Shown: positions 44,835-57,835, counted from the first letter of the stretch. The stretch is 64,000 nt of DNA from Pardosa pseudoannulata (GCA_032207245.1 CM063503.1:61427840-61491839); one strand, 5' to 3'. Translations and numbers: made by a program. The notes: generated from the letters alone by a model not told the origin.

Positions 44835-45299
44835 TTATAATATCACAAACCTAGATTTCAGGTCTCCACGTTATTGTTACGTCGATCACACCTGCTTGAG
44901 AAGAAAAGGGGAAAGCAGCTGATCTTCCCTCCGACTAACAAGTCAGCCATTTTATTTCGAGACCTAAGTCAGGAACTGCCCAATATGCTGATGCTAACAA
45001 TTTCTATTAAAGAGAGGATTTACTCAACCTTCCATCTATTGATCCATTAAAACGTCGAATGTCTGTCTATATAGATATCCTGAATAAATTTCTTGTCTAT
45101 TTGATAATAAAGAACTACTTAAATAAAGTCCTCAAAAAGGCATCTACTTTGGGTTCTAAAGTTGATTTTATGGATGAATTTATGAACATTTTCTCAATTT
45201 TTTAGAAAGAATGCTCTTTTATGAAAACTGAAAAAATGTAAGCAATTTGATTATAAATGGAACGCTTGCAACTGTTGAAACATCATTAAAATTATTTTT

Positions 45300-45485
45300 A
45301 ACACTTCCACTATCTAACAACAATATCAACTACATTATCAATTATACTTTCAATATCTAACTACAATATCAGCAACATTATCAATTATACTTTCAATATC
45401 TAACTACAATATCAGCAATATTATCAATTATACTTTGAATATCAATTACATCATCAATTCTACTTCCAATATCAACTACATTAAA
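45300..45485. repeat. ~48-bp minisatellite, about four copies
   Basis: The unit 'ATCAATTATACTTTCAATATC' plus 'TAACTACAATATCAGCAACATT' repeats with growing divergence. The minus-strand frame 45393-45665 reads through it (Ile/Asp-rich) and is not a recognised gene. Confidence 0.8.
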
Positions 45486-45699
45486 GCAAAGAGAAAGGTC
45501 CACTTTAATAAAACTACTTAAAGCTCCTTTAATAACATTTATTAGCCAATCGAATTCATCTTTCGTTTTATTTGCACCAGGACGTGATATAACACAAAAA
45601 ATAGATTTTATTGATAATTTAGATGATTTTATAATAAAAAAAAATATAGGAGAATAGCTAATCATTTATTTATTAAGCGGATGATTAATTTTTAAGCTT

Positions 45700-46101
45700 A
45701 TGCAAATTCTTTTTTGTCACGGGTGTAGAAAAGGGAATGCTATTACATATATGGTAATTGAAATGTCTGCGTTAACTACATTAAAGCAAGTATATTTTGC
45801 TAGTTTTCTCAAAGTTTTGGTATACGATGCCGTGAATGTTAGAAATCTTTCTATAATTAACCATACTCGAATATGGAGGACTAAAACTAAATGTCAAAAA
45901 TGTTATATATTTACACTAATCTTCAAAAACTTTTGCTACAATGCCCTTATAAAACCAATAATTCCATTTGGGTACAGGACTCCCTTCTCCGCTTTTGACA
46001 TAAAAAAAGAATGGTTAAATTCATATGATTATGCAAAGGCATGCGATAACAGTTTGAAATCTTTTACATTCAAACTTATGCTGATAGTGTATCAAAAATA
46101 A
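45700..46101 (+). other. 133-codon open frame, unrecognised
   Basis: An ATG-start frame ending TAA. It includes 'CHGCRKGNAITYMVIEM' and two CxxC-like pairs (C-H-G-C; C-Q-K-C). Part of its DNA ('TTTACACTAATCTTCAAAAA', 'CTTATAAAACCA') resembles the 303-bp unit of the tandem array at 54351, so it is probably repeat-derived. No function assigned. Confidence 0.2.
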
Positions 46102-46130
46102 AAAAATAAATTAATTAATTAAATTAAATA

Positions 46131-46173
46131 AACCATGCTCTCCAAACCAAACTAAACCACAGCAAACCAAATG
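46131..46173 (+). mobile_element. SINE tail fragment
   Basis: 'CATGCTCTCCAAACCAAACT' with further CCAAAC-like units; only the last about 40 bp of family 1. Confidence 0.6.
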
Positions 46174-46226
46174 GGATTGAGTAGTGTCGCCATCTGTGGG
46201 AAGAAAAGGTAAGCAATTTACCTAAT

Positions 46227-46628
46227 GACTGTAATCTAGTATCCGGCAACTTCTATTACCGATAACTTTTTTTTCTAATAATGTAAAACAATCTTTTAGA
46301 GGAAAAACTAAGCATGCAGATTTTAAAATATTCGTTACAGTGTCATAGATATTTCTAATAATAGAGTTTTACTGATATGTAGTTTTGCTATTGATTTTGA
46401 AAAAAAAAAATTAGGAATTAAACTAAAAGACTGTAATCTAGTATCCGGCAACTTCTATTACCGATAACTTTTCTTATAATAATGTAAAACAATCTTTTAG
46501 AGGAAAAACTAAGCATGCAGATTTTAAAATATTCGTTACAGTGTCATAGATATTTCTAATAATAGAGTTTTACTGATATGTAGTTTTGCTATTGATTTTG
46601 AAAAAAAAAAATTAGGAATTAAACTAAA
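46227..46628. repeat. recent tandem duplication, ~202-bp unit, nearly identical
   Basis: Units 46227-46428 and 46429-46628 ('GACTGTAATCTAGTATCCGG') differ mainly by 1-2 bases in a T/A run. Among the least diverged repeats in the window, hence recent. Confidence 0.95.
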
Positions 46629-46978
46629 GGAAAACTCTAGATGATTTCTTCGAGTCCAAAGCATATCCAACGCTTTAACAGATTCTATGTCTAATAAAAT
46701 GCCTATATCTCATACTTCGGTGATCTAATGAAATAAAACATACGAGGAAACATTAATGCAGCTAGACGTAGCTTTCCAAGAACCCATTATACAATTCGTA
46801 GAGATTTGAAAACACAAAATTATCTTAAGGTAAAGAGATATTTGGAAGTAAATACATACTTATGACGGAATAAAGTAAAATTTCAGCTAAAAAACTGAGA
46901 TCACTGAAATTGGTAACGTTACTAAGTAGCAATCGGCTTCTGTATGCACCATGATTTGCACTACCACTCTCTGAGACG

Positions 46979-47133
46979 AATGATGTCAAAATGGGTAAGA
47001 TTCTACTCTTCGGTGCCGGAGTTCATTAGTTCGAATCCATTTGTTAGTATGGATGTTCAGAACCGGTTCTAAGCAATAGGTCCCAGTCTCATTAGGCTTA
47101 GTGTAGTAGAACAGTGGACTATAGGGCTCCCAA
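46979..47133 (+). mobile_element. tRNA-derived SINE (family 1), diverged
   Basis: 'GGTGCCGGAGTTCATTAGTTCGAATCC' region with B box, body 'TATGGATGTTCAGAACCGG... AGGTCCCAGTCTCATTAGGC' and a worn tail. It lies just before the non-LTR relic. Confidence 0.8.
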
Positions 47134-47402
47134 TTCACCAGCGTACATTCTATGATTCAGAACAAACTTTTTTCTCACTATGTAACAGATCTTGCTCCAA
47201 GTTTTTCTAGCTGAACATTCAACAGTGTTATTGAGGATCTTAAGTGTAATGAAATACCTGAACTTTACTCTATTTCTAATGAAACTGAGAATAAAATGTA
47301 TCAGTTGTTCTCAAATTATCTCGCCAGTATTTTTAATATCTGTTTGAAATTTTGTGTGCTTCCACGTTGCTGTGAAAAGGCGAACGTTATCTCCATTCTT
47401 AA

Positions 47403-47983
47403 CCCTCTAAGCAGTTCGCATGTACAATTCTGCCAAACCGTTGATGTCTTCAAAGCGGTTGTCAAGTACAATTTTTGACCTCCAAAAACGTTCAGAAAAT
47501 GGATGTAATGTACATTTCTGCCAGTGTTTGAAGTAGGAGGATCAGATCGATTTTTTAGAAACTGCATTCCTCTTTGACTGACATTTATTGAGGGATGTAC
47601 CCCTATTCCTTGAAACACAAAGCCGCTGATAGCTTTTCATGGCTTTGTAAATCTCTATTTCGAAGTATTTCGTTTGCGGCAACAGATATATCTCTAATTG
47701 CACCACTTAAATATCTTGGATAACTTTCTTTAAAAAATATAAATAATTCTCTTAAAGTATATTTTCATTTGTACTTTTAGAATCCATTATTTCTTATGGG
47801 ATGATCTTATATATCTATTTATAACCGGAAGTAAAGGGACAATAACGATGGTGAGTTTCCCGTATTCCATGCTAGTCGACAAAGGGTGAAGTAAAAATTC
47901 ATAGAACGCTTTGGCCACTGACACAATAAACCTTTAGCGTATTTTTGGAGACTTTTTTTAATCGGTGTGTTCCACTCGGAGGG
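47403..47983. mobile_element. TTAA-flanked element, family Y, copy 2 (inverted), 581 bp
   Basis: TTAA at 47399-47402 and 47984-47987. Ends CCCTCTAAGCAG and, in complement, CCCTCCGAGTGG. Inverted relative to 38411-39028 and alignable throughout. It lies within the RT relic between motif 'VISIL' and the 'NLRCISLF' block. No transposase. Confidence 0.88.
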
Positions 47984-48742
47984 TTAAGAAACGTGATCTT
48001 AGAATTCAGCACTTAGATAATTTGAGATGTATTAGCCTTTTTGGAAAAATATTTGGAAAAGTGCTATTCCTATACCTACTTAGTTTATGCACAATAAAAG
48101 CTTAATAAAAACTTAAAAATACTCAATTTGGTTTTACCCCTCAAATGATCTCTGACTTATTATCCAATCCTCGAATATGAACAACTATACCTGAACATGC
48201 TTTTAGGAATTTGAAACATACTGTAGAATATGGCAAGAAAAAGATTACTGCTTACGGTTTTACAATTTCTTAATACTTAAAACGCTTTTGACTGTGATTG
48301 AATTCCTGGTATAATTTAACTTCCTTCGAAATTCTAGTGTTCTTTGATATATTTTTCTGCTTTTCAGTAACTTTTTTAAATGAAAAATCTGCTGTTCTGT
48401 CACCATGTTCTCTTCTACTGTTCGGAGAGCGGGGCTCCAATGCTAAGTTTATGAACACTTTTATGGAGTTTAATTTATAATAATCGTCAAAACAGGTTGC
48501 CAGAGTTCTCGTGATGTAAAACAATGGCATTTGCTGATGACGTTTCTGTTTTCTTTCAATGAAACTGTCCAGTAAATAATGTTATTTAGACCCAAAACAC
48601 TTTAAATGTAATTTCAAACTGATCAACAGAACAGAAGCTGGTGTTTAATAATTCTAAAATTGTGATTATTACGAAAGAGAAAAGCAGTTATACTATTTTT
48701 CTTATATGTATAACACTCAGATTGAAATTGCCAATGAAATTA

Positions 48743-48769
48743 TACTCATGTCCATAAATTAAGGATAAT
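48743..48769 (+). repeat. left terminal inverted repeat of the Tc1 element
   Basis: TACTCATGTCCATAAATTAA and seven further bases; first base T where the right copy has C. Confidence 0.95.
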
Positions 48770-48914
48770 TCTGAATCACACAGAAATTGAGCTCTAAAAT
48801 AAAAATTTCACCTGTAGAATTATCACACACATCTTGAAGAAGAATATGCAAATTGCAGGAAACCACCAGATGGCGCGGATAGTACGTCACAATGACGAGA
48901 GTGTATGAAAGGGG

Positions 48915-48921
48915 TATATAA
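48915..48921 (+). promoter_or_regulatory. TATA box of the Tc1 transposase gene (predicted)
   Basis: TATATAA in 'GGGGTATATAAGGAATGG', 72 bp before the likely start codon; an isolated TATA in GC-richer DNA. Confidence 0.55.
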
Positions 48922-48992
48922 GGAATGGTAGCAAAGAAGTAAAATTGTTCACAAGCACTTTAAAAGCCTTTCAGTGCAATAACCGCATAGTT

Positions 48993-50021
48993 ATGGCACA
49001 AAGGAAGCATTTGGATGATTTTTTACGTGGTAGAATTATCGGACGACTGGAATGTGGACGTACCCAGCTGGAAGTATCCGAGGAACTTGGAATTGCCCAG
49101 AGTGTCATCTCCAGGCTGTGGCAACGATTCAAACATGATGGTAATGTGAGTAGATGTTACAGCACAGGCCGCCCCCGAGTTACTACGCCGAATGATGACC
49201 GGCATTTGGCAGTTACTGCCAAAAGAAACAGACGGAGCACAGCATCAGACCTGTCTCGTCAGCTCTCTTCAGCTACTGATACAACAGTATCAAGGCAGAC
49301 CGTGTACAGACGCTTAGGGAACATTGGTCTATATGCTCGTAGGCCTGTCAGATGTGTTCCCCTTACCGCAACTCACTGTCGCCTGCGATTATGCTGGACT
49401 AGAGAGCATGCATTGTGGACACCGCAACAGTGGTCTTGTGTGATGTTTTCCGACGAGTCCAGGTTCAGTTTACATTCTGATTCTCGCCGGACTTTCATAT
49501 GGAGAGCGCCAGGTACCCGTTACCACCAAGATAACACCATTGAACGACACCGTTACGGTGGTGCAGGATGGCTCGTTTAGGGAGGAATTATTCTTGGTTC
49601 CAGAACTGACCTGCATGTTCAGAGTGTAACGATGACAGGCCACATCTATCGGGATGTCATTCTGGAACAACATGTACGTTTGTTTCGGGGCGCCATGGGT
49701 CCTGAATTTCTGTATATGGATGACAACTCCCGATTTCACCGTGCAAACATTGTAGACGAATGCCTTCAATCGGAGGATATCACCCGTATGGATTGGCCAG
49801 CATACTCACCGGACTTGAATCCAATAGAGCATGTGTGGGACATGCTTGGCCGACGAATTGCAGCCCGTCAACCCCCTCCCAACTGTCTATCGGAACTTCG
49901 GAGGGTATTGCTTGATGAGTGGTGTAATTTTCTCCAAGATCAGATTGATAATCTGATACTCAGCATGCGTAGGCGTTGTAACGCTTGTATTGCATCGTCC
50001 GGGAGACATACTCCGTATTAA
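48993..50021 (+). pseudogene. Tc1-family transposase with one in-frame stop
   Basis: The ATG at 48993 is chosen because homology to Tc1 transposases starts there (MAQRKHLDDFLRGRIIGRLE). The frame is 342 codons, the usual length. Residues about 12-46 form the first helix-turn-helix ('LGIAQSVISRLWQRF'), GRPR at 59-62 is the linker, and a second helix-turn-helix ('TVYRRLGNIGLYARRP') follows. The DDE triad is D154 ('MFSDESRF'), D244 ('YMDDNSRFHRA') and E279 ('SPDLNPIEHVW'), spacing DD34E. The only visible lesion is TAG at 49578-49580 (codon 196) where relatives have Trp in 'VWGGI'; the rest stays open to TAA at 50019. It would catalyse cut-and-paste transposition at TA in the nucleus if the stop were read through. 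As it stands it is a very young pseudogene. Confidence 0.95.
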
Positions 50022-50156
50022 CCATCATACTAACCATGTTATACTGTTTTTTTGTAAATAGGTTCTTTTTTGAAATTTGCTCCAGGGAGTAAAAATCGCA
50101 ATTTTTATTAATTATGTCAAACATATAGCATCTTTTTTGCTCTTTACCTTTTGTTT

Positions 50157-50162
50157 AATAAA
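50157..50162 (+). terminator. poly(A) signal of the Tc1 transposase gene (predicted)
   Basis: AATAAA about 135 bp after the stop codon and 60 bp before the right terminal repeat. Confidence 0.5.
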
Positions 50163-50221
50163 TAGACTTTACAAATAAGTCAAATTTGTTTTGCTTTTGT
50201 CTCTTTCATTGCCTGAACTTC

Positions 50222-50248
50222 ATTATCCTTAATTTATGGACATGAGTG
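50222..50248 (-). repeat. right terminal inverted repeat of the Tc1 element
   Basis: Reverse complement of the left repeat with one difference. Confidence 0.95.
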
Positions 50249-50270
50249 TAAATATCTATGATTTATTATA

Positions 50271-51641
50271 GTATTTTTTTCTTATAGAAACCTAATGTGT
50301 ATTTATAAAAAAAAATAATCAATATTCTACGGGATTTTAGGCGAGGTTCTGGTAACACTTTTAGCTTCAAGTAAAATATTCTTATTAGTATGAATATAAA
50401 GCAATCGTCCCTTTTATTTGCTATGCGTCTATAACATACATTCCCAACGGCCCTGCCGCCCTGCAGCAATGTTTCAGTAAGCCCTGTAGCTTTTCATGGG
50501 GGCGGTAACGTGTTCAGGGGCAAGTTTAGAGCTTTAAAGCAAGGTTAGTGGTCAGTAGATATAAAATCTATAACAAAATCAATCAAACAATAATGTTTTT
50601 GCCATAATACATGCGATATTTTGTTTTCATTATAAATTTTGAAAATTTCCCTAGGGACCACCGTTTGGACACCAAAGAGCTAGATTACAGACACTTTAAT
50701 TCTATTTCTTTTACAGTATTTGGCTAAACGTGGGCTTAGTGCAGTAGATAGTTCACTGTCTAGGAGAAGAAACATAGGCGTAGAGATTTATGAATAATGT
50801 AAACGAAATTTGAATCCGACATTGACAAATTGTTAAATCTCCACCAGCTTCAACCATCTTCTTAATTTTTTATTTATTATTGATTTTCTGTTTATTTTAA
50901 GATTTTATAAAGTATTTTCTACATTTGATGGCTGTTTGAATTAATTTCTACTCTGTGATTCATAAAAAGAAGATATAGTTTAGATAATATACAACAGCAC
51001 TTTAATATTTGATGTAATTAATTATCATAGAAAAGAAAAGAAGTTTATTTTTTTGGAAGGGGGAGGGTAAATGAAGTGGTTTAGAAAGGGTTCATAACCT
51101 CTAGTTCTTAGCATGGGGTGTAGCTTTGGATGAAGATCGATTCCTCTATTATTTGCATTGTTTAAAAAGAAAAAAATTAGTTAGCATTGTGTATAGCTAT
51201 AGAACAATCCTCTATGAAACCTGTTCGTGGGGTTTCCTCTGATGTTGAATATATCTTGTAAAACTGTGCTAAACTTACCGGGGGTAAAGGTAACTTATTA
51301 ACTGGGTAAACTCTTTAAGCCTTTGACATACAAATAAAATGAAATATAAAAATATTATTTAATTTGGCTTATCTGAACAGTTATGCCAGGTAAAAAAGGA
51401 CCGTTTCATTTTAAAACTCGCATTGTTATATGATATTTAATTAACTCAGACATTACTATAATATTTGTGTCTACCATTCTCTAATACTGCCTAGCATGGC
51501 ACACGCCGTGAAAAATCACTGATATAATGAAATCTGCTTTAAAAGTATTTCTTTCTGATTTACTGATTTGTAAATTTTGTTAAAGATACTGCTGAGAAGG
51601 TGGGAGGGTAGAGCATCTTGAATATTGTAAATAAAGTAGAA
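50271..51641. other. unassigned sequence
   Basis: May include the 3' continuation of the non-LTR relic near 50271-50420. Nothing else recognised. Confidence 0.4.
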
Positions 51642-51645
51642 TTAA

Positions 51646-51773
51646 CCCTTGAGTGAAGCTTTTATGTTGCATGGCGTCCACCGAAAACAGTTATGACTAG
51701 TTAGACTAGTTTAAAGACTACATTGGCACATGTAATAAATGATAACTCCAACTCGTCCTTGTGTGTCAAAGGG
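51646..51773. mobile_element. TTAA-flanked piggyBac-like MITE, 128 bp
   Basis: TTAA at 51642-51645 and 51774-51777. Ends CCCTTGAGTGA and, in complement, CCCTTTGACACA. Inner ACTAGTTAGACTAGT palindrome. The smallest of the TTAA set. Confidence 0.75.
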
Positions 51774-51779
51774 TTAAGA

Positions 51780-52227
51780 ATTGTTTTTCTTTTTGCACTT
51801 TTTGTATTTGTTGAGAACAAACTGGCTTTTCTGCAAATTTACTGTTTGTGTTTATTTTCTCTTACTGTAGCTTGTGTGCCTGTTTATGTTCTTTGTTAAA
51901 TTGGGTTTTATTGATTCAATTTATGAACTTTATTGTTTGGTTTTTACCTCTGTAAGATAAGTATTATTATACTATGTGGTGTGTTGTTGAAATTTTATAT
52001 TAATTGTACAAACCTCCGATAGATTGCAATAATCACTGTGGTCGTATGACGTAGACGAAGAACGCTGGATGATGTTGATGAGAATGGAGGCTGCCCAACG
52101 CTTGTCGTAAGCCTAAACGTAAAAGTATTCTAGATAAATGTTTTGTTTTGTGCTTGTTAAGAAGTTTTCTTGTGATGTGTGATCATCTAAAGTCAAGAAA
52201 GTCTACAGGTGCAAATTGAGATTATGA
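51780..52227. other. unassigned sequence
   Basis: Nothing recognised. Confidence 0.4.
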
Positions 52228-52231
52228 TTAA

Positions 52232-53323
<1,092 letters not shown>

Positions 53324-53329
53324 TTAATA

Positions 53330-54350
53330 TGATTATAATAATGCTTATAACAACTGTTCTGTAAGATACTTAGAGGATCATATGTTAAAATATTAAAAAT
53401 TTGCACAATACAATTTATGGCTAAAATAAGACCAAACTGTGTCATTTTTCAAATAAATTTCACAACTTTACCTAGAATCGTTTAATTTTGCAGTTACTTC
53501 TGTTGCAAATCTACAAAGAGTAGATTGCGTAAATAAATTTTTACAAATCACCTGATTTTTATTCTATCTCAAGTATCTGCACGTATCTCTTTGCTTATAA
53601 ACTTTAATAATTTTACGAGAGGAACTATTAAATATGTATAAATGAAACGTGTTTATAGGTGAAGCACTGGTATTTTTTAAAACGAAATCAGACGATGTTA
53701 ACTAAAGTAATTATATAAAATTTTTTTTTAATTTTTATTTAATATAATTGCATAGCTTAAACACAAAATAGCTGCATCTCCAGATGTTATAATTAAACAT
53801 TCTTGTCTATTCACAAAGAATCTCCTAATCAAAATGCTAAAGTACCCCAAAAGAAATATATGTCGGATTCTTAGTATGATTTTATGAATGAATTTATCGA
53901 TATATTTCATATTTATTCATATATTATCATATATTATCATTATCATATTTATCCATATATTTTATTCATTCAGAATGAATGCTATGTTACAGAAAAACTT
54001 TTAAAAAATAAACTATTTGGGTATAAAAAGTCAATTGCAAATTTGAAACATCACTGAGTATTTTTTCTGAGCATGTATTTGTGTAGTACCTTCTCTTTAT
54101 TAAAAGGACTTAAGACTACCTTAAGAACATTGGTTATTCTATAAAAATTGTCATTATTTGCTTTATTAGTACGAGTATCTGATGTAACCTAAAGATTACA
54201 TTTTAATGATACACATTTAAAAGATGATTTTGTAATAAAGAATTTGTAGGGAAAGTGTTAAGCATTAGTATATTATGCTGATAGCTTCTTTGTTTTTTTT
54301 TTGGGGGGGGTCAAGAGGGTTATTTCTTTTATGTTATTACAATTTAAATG
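53330..54350. other. AT-rich DNA, nothing recognised
   Basis: A T11/G8 homopolymer junction at about 54292-54310. No gene seen. Confidence 0.5.
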
Positions 54351-55500
54351 CATTTGTGTTATCTACTTTAAAACAAATTTATTTTGCATTAAACATTAGA
54401 ATCAATTTACATTGCTTTGGCATCACAGTGCCAAATCAGCAATAAAGACTCTTCAGTACTGCTTTGACGCCGTCACTTGGCGATAAACTAAAAATGTAAC
54501 CGTACAGACTATTGTTCATATACAGCTTATATAATGTAATGCACATCATCTCTCAGTTTCTGTACAACCATTGTGGTTCACTCTGCGCTGGTGTTATCAT
54601 TGCATCATATGCATTTGTGTTATCTACTTTAAAGCAAATTTATTTTGCATAAAACATTAGAATCAATTTACATTAATCTTCAAAAAGTATTATTGTAGTG
54701 TCGTTATAAAACCAGTGCAGCGGCATCATAGTGCCAAATCAGCAATAAAGACTCTCCAGTACTGCTTTGGCGCCGCCACTTGGCGATAAACTAAAAATGT
54801 AACCGTACAGACTATTGTTCATATACAGCTTATATAATGTAATGCACATCATCTCTCAGTTTCTGTACAACCATTGTGGTTCACTCTGCGCTGGTGTTAT
54901 CATTGCATCATACGAATTTGTGTTATCTACTTTAAAGCAAATTTATTTTGCATAAAACATTAGAATCAATTTACATTAATCTTCAAAAAGTATTATTGTA
55001 GTGTCGTTATAAAACCAGTGCAGCGGCATCATAGTGCCAAATCAGCAATAAAGACTCTCCAGTACTGCTTTGGCGCCGCCACTTGGCGATAAACTAAAAA
55101 TGTAACGGTACAGACTATTGTTCCTATACAGCTTATATAATGTAATGCACATCATCTCTCAGTTTCTGTACAACCATTGTGGTGCACTCTGCGCTGGTGT
55201 TATCATTGCATCATATGCATTTGTGTTATCTACTTTAAAGCAAATTTATTTTGCATAAAACATTAGAATCAATTTACATTAACCTTCAAAAAGTATTATT
55301 GTAGTGTCGTTATAAAACCAGTGCAGCGGCATCACAGTGCCAATAAGCAACAAAGACTCTCCAGTACTGCTTTGGCGCTGCCACTTGGCGATAAACTAAA
55401 AATGTAACCATACAGACTATTGTTCATATACAGCTTATATAATGTAATGCACATCATCTCTCAGTTTCTGTACAACCATTGTGGTTCACTCTCCGCTGGT
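54351..55500. repeat. four-copy tandem array, 303-bp unit
   Basis: Units start at 54351, 54612, 54915 and 55218 ('ATTTGTGTTATCTACTTTAA'). Units 2-4 are nearly identical at 303 bp. Unit 1 lacks a ~42-bp block ('TTCAAAAAGTATTATTGTAG...'). All share 'GGCGATAAACTAAAAATGTA' and 'CTCTCAGTTTCTGTACAACC'. The array is GC-richer than its flanks. No open frame spans a unit. Confidence 0.95.
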
Positions 55501-55622
55501 AATCCGCATTTCTTCTCCTTACAGCAATGTGTGTAAGATGTAACTATTCCCCATATTAAATTTTTAAGTTTATTTTACGTCTGGCACATGTATCCTTAAT
55601 TTTAACCTTTTATTTTCTTTAA

Positions 55623-56270
55623 CCCCTTCCAGGTTCATTTTATTTCGGGATTATGGGTTAAACAATGTCAATTTTTAATGCTTATTTTCATATCTACATA
55701 GCTTTTTAAACATAATATCATCATTCGCATACAAAATTTCCTATAAATTAATGTAATTAATGTAAAATTAATGTAAATAACTGAGTAATTTACATGTATA
55801 GTTTGCTTTCTGTGTGTATGAAATCATTACATTTTGGAGTCAATTCACACTAACTATAAATATAAAGCTTAGAATACCTAGCTTTTATCTTGAACTAAAT
55901 TTTATTTATATCCTATGCATTTACATAAATGATTATGAAATTATTAATCAAAATTTGGTCGTGTATGATACAATCGAAAACACGGTACTGCACAGAGTCC
56001 AACGTCGCAATCTGGACTTTGTGAACCTTGTAGAACCTTGTTTCTCTCTTTACCTTCTTCCCTCTATTGTCTCTCTTTGAGCAGCAAATAATCTAGTAGC
56101 CAGAAAAGTAAACAAAATCATTCGAAACCATAAAAAATACACGTGAAATAATTCGAGAAAGACTGATTGCACAGTGTAAAATTTCATAGTGCCCGAGCTG
56201 CACTCGGGATGAGCCGGGATGGTACGTTTCGCGTGCCCGAGTTTAGCTCGGGAAAAAAAACGGGAAGGGG
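55623..56270. mobile_element. TTAA-flanked element, 648 bp, with CCCGAG palindromes
   Basis: TTAA at 55619-55622 and 56271-56274. Ends CCCCTTCCAGG and, in complement, CCCCTTCCCG. Two hairpins near the right end, CCCGAGCTGCACTCGGG and CCCGAGTTTAGCTCGGG. An 88-codon plus frame (55814-56080) and a minus frame (56050-56286) lie inside without transposase motifs. Confidence 0.75.
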
Positions 56271-56274
56271 TTAA

Positions 56275-57648
56275 TATTTGATGCACGTTCGAACTAGCGT
56301 GCTTCAGCAGTAAAGAACCCTATTTTCATTTTTACAGGGTACTTTTCTTTGTAAGTTACTCCCTGTTTCAAAACTGATGAATATTTCAAATACTTACTAT
56401 AAATCTATTGAATATTGAACAGTCCAGAAAATAAATATTTATGAAATTCAATTTCTATTAAATGCGTTTGTCAGATTTCAGGCTTTCGGGTGACATTAAT
56501 TAGATACTAGCTCAGACAAACATCAAACTTTGAATCATCCCTACATCCCAGCATCTTATCAGGGGAAATTCTTCACCATTATAACTTATGTGAAGACGAA
56601 TAATTGCAATGCGTCATTACTCGACAGTCTCAATGAATGCAACTGCATGGCACTATCGACAGCATGTTAAGTATTTTAGCTATCGCGACCGTGTTTTTCT
56701 TCTCACGGTTTTTTATTTTTGAAAGAGGGAAAGTAGTTGGGTTTGGCTAAAGTATTTACGAATTGCGTCAATAACCTCTCATGTTGATAATATAAGAATA
56801 ATTTATGTCTCATTGCTATAAAGATTACACCTGTCACTTAGCAGAACATTGTCATTTAGTAATTAGCATGCATAATGGTGAGCAAATAATGCCCTTCTAA
56901 GAGAGGTGAGGCTATTTTTTTTTTACTTAAATCACCGTATCGTTCATCAAACTGTAGGCATATTTTCGTGTTAATTTCCATAAACGGCGCAATTTAAGCC
57001 AGAAAAATTCACAGATAATTATTATTATTTAGCTCAAATTTTGTGTGATGATGGCATATTATGTTGAATATTCCGATTCTATAGCCATTAAAGATAATTT
57101 GAGATTTAATCTTTGAAGTAAAAGGAAAAGGGGTTTAAAGATGAAAGCTCTTAATTCAATAATAGTTTACTTTTTTTAATATTTATTATAGTAAGTTTGT
57201 CTTCTTTTGATGCATTTTTAGAAACTATGTTTTACTTACATGTTGTTGTGAAACATAAAATTGTATATTTACGATTATTGCAATAAAGGTTTAATGCGAT
57301 AAGCCTTTTGGATTGCTTTTATGTTGTATCTGAGGTACGTTGGCAAGTTTGTTATGGAAGTACATTATAGGCGTTCGATTTGAGAGTATGTACAAGCACA
57401 TTAAACCCTTAAACAATAATGACACGCTAGAAAATTTCGAGAGAACTCACGTTCCTAATTCGTATATAATGAATGCGGCATTATTAAAAGGTTTTCCATA
57501 ACAAATATGTTTAAAAGATGAATTACGAAACATTGTGTTATTTATGTAGTATCAATTGAAGACAAACGTAAATAAATATCTATGAGCTATATATAAGAGA
57601 AGGTAAAACCTTTGTGCCGGAATATAGCATAAAATGTAAAGCCAAAAA
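56275..57648. other. AT-rich DNA, nothing recognised
   Basis: No gene or repeat boundary seen. Confidence 0.5.
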
Positions 57649-57649
57649 T

Positions 57650-57663
57650 TGTATATATGTATA

Positions 57664-57711
<48 letters not shown>

Positions 57712-57804
57712 TCTATATATTACCAGTAACTAACATCGGCAAATGTGCCTGAATATAATCATATTTGATCTTATATGTAATATATATATAGTAATATATT
57801 CTTC

Positions 57805-57835
<31 letters not shown>

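Larger units (their letters stand above)
48743..50248 (+). mobile_element. Tc1-like transposon, 1506 bp, both ends intact
   Basis: Terminal inverted repeats of 27 bp (48743-48769 and 50222-50248; (T/C)ACTCATGTCCATAAATTA...) differ at one position. TA target duplication at 48741-48742 and 50249-50250. Size and layout (short TIRs, one transposase frame, TATA box, poly(A) signal) are normal for Tc1 elements. Much higher GC in the coding part than in the neighbourhood. Inserted into the non-LTR relic. Confidence 0.96.
47134..50270 (+). pseudogene. non-LTR retrotransposon (Jockey/CR1-like) reverse transcriptase relic, interrupted twice
   Basis: Pieces of one RT domain appear in order on the plus strand: 'ASIFNICLKFCVLPRCCEKA' (47296-47398); after the MITE, 'LDNLRCISLFGKIFGKVLF' and 'NTQFGFTP' (47988-48150); 'MAFADDVSVFF' with the catalytic FADD (48524-48556); 'LVFNNSKIVIITKEKS' (about 48632); and 'QIEIANEI' up to the Tc1 insertion at 48741, resuming just after 50250 with a 'KYL' codon run. 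Stops and frameshifts are frequent. Endonuclease and 3' end were not identified. Across both insertions the frame rejoins when one target copy is removed, which confirms both boundaries. Confidence 0.75.

Noticed and set aside
45393..45665. 90-codon minus-strand frame
   Set aside because: Half of it is the 48-bp minisatellite and the rest matches no family known to me.
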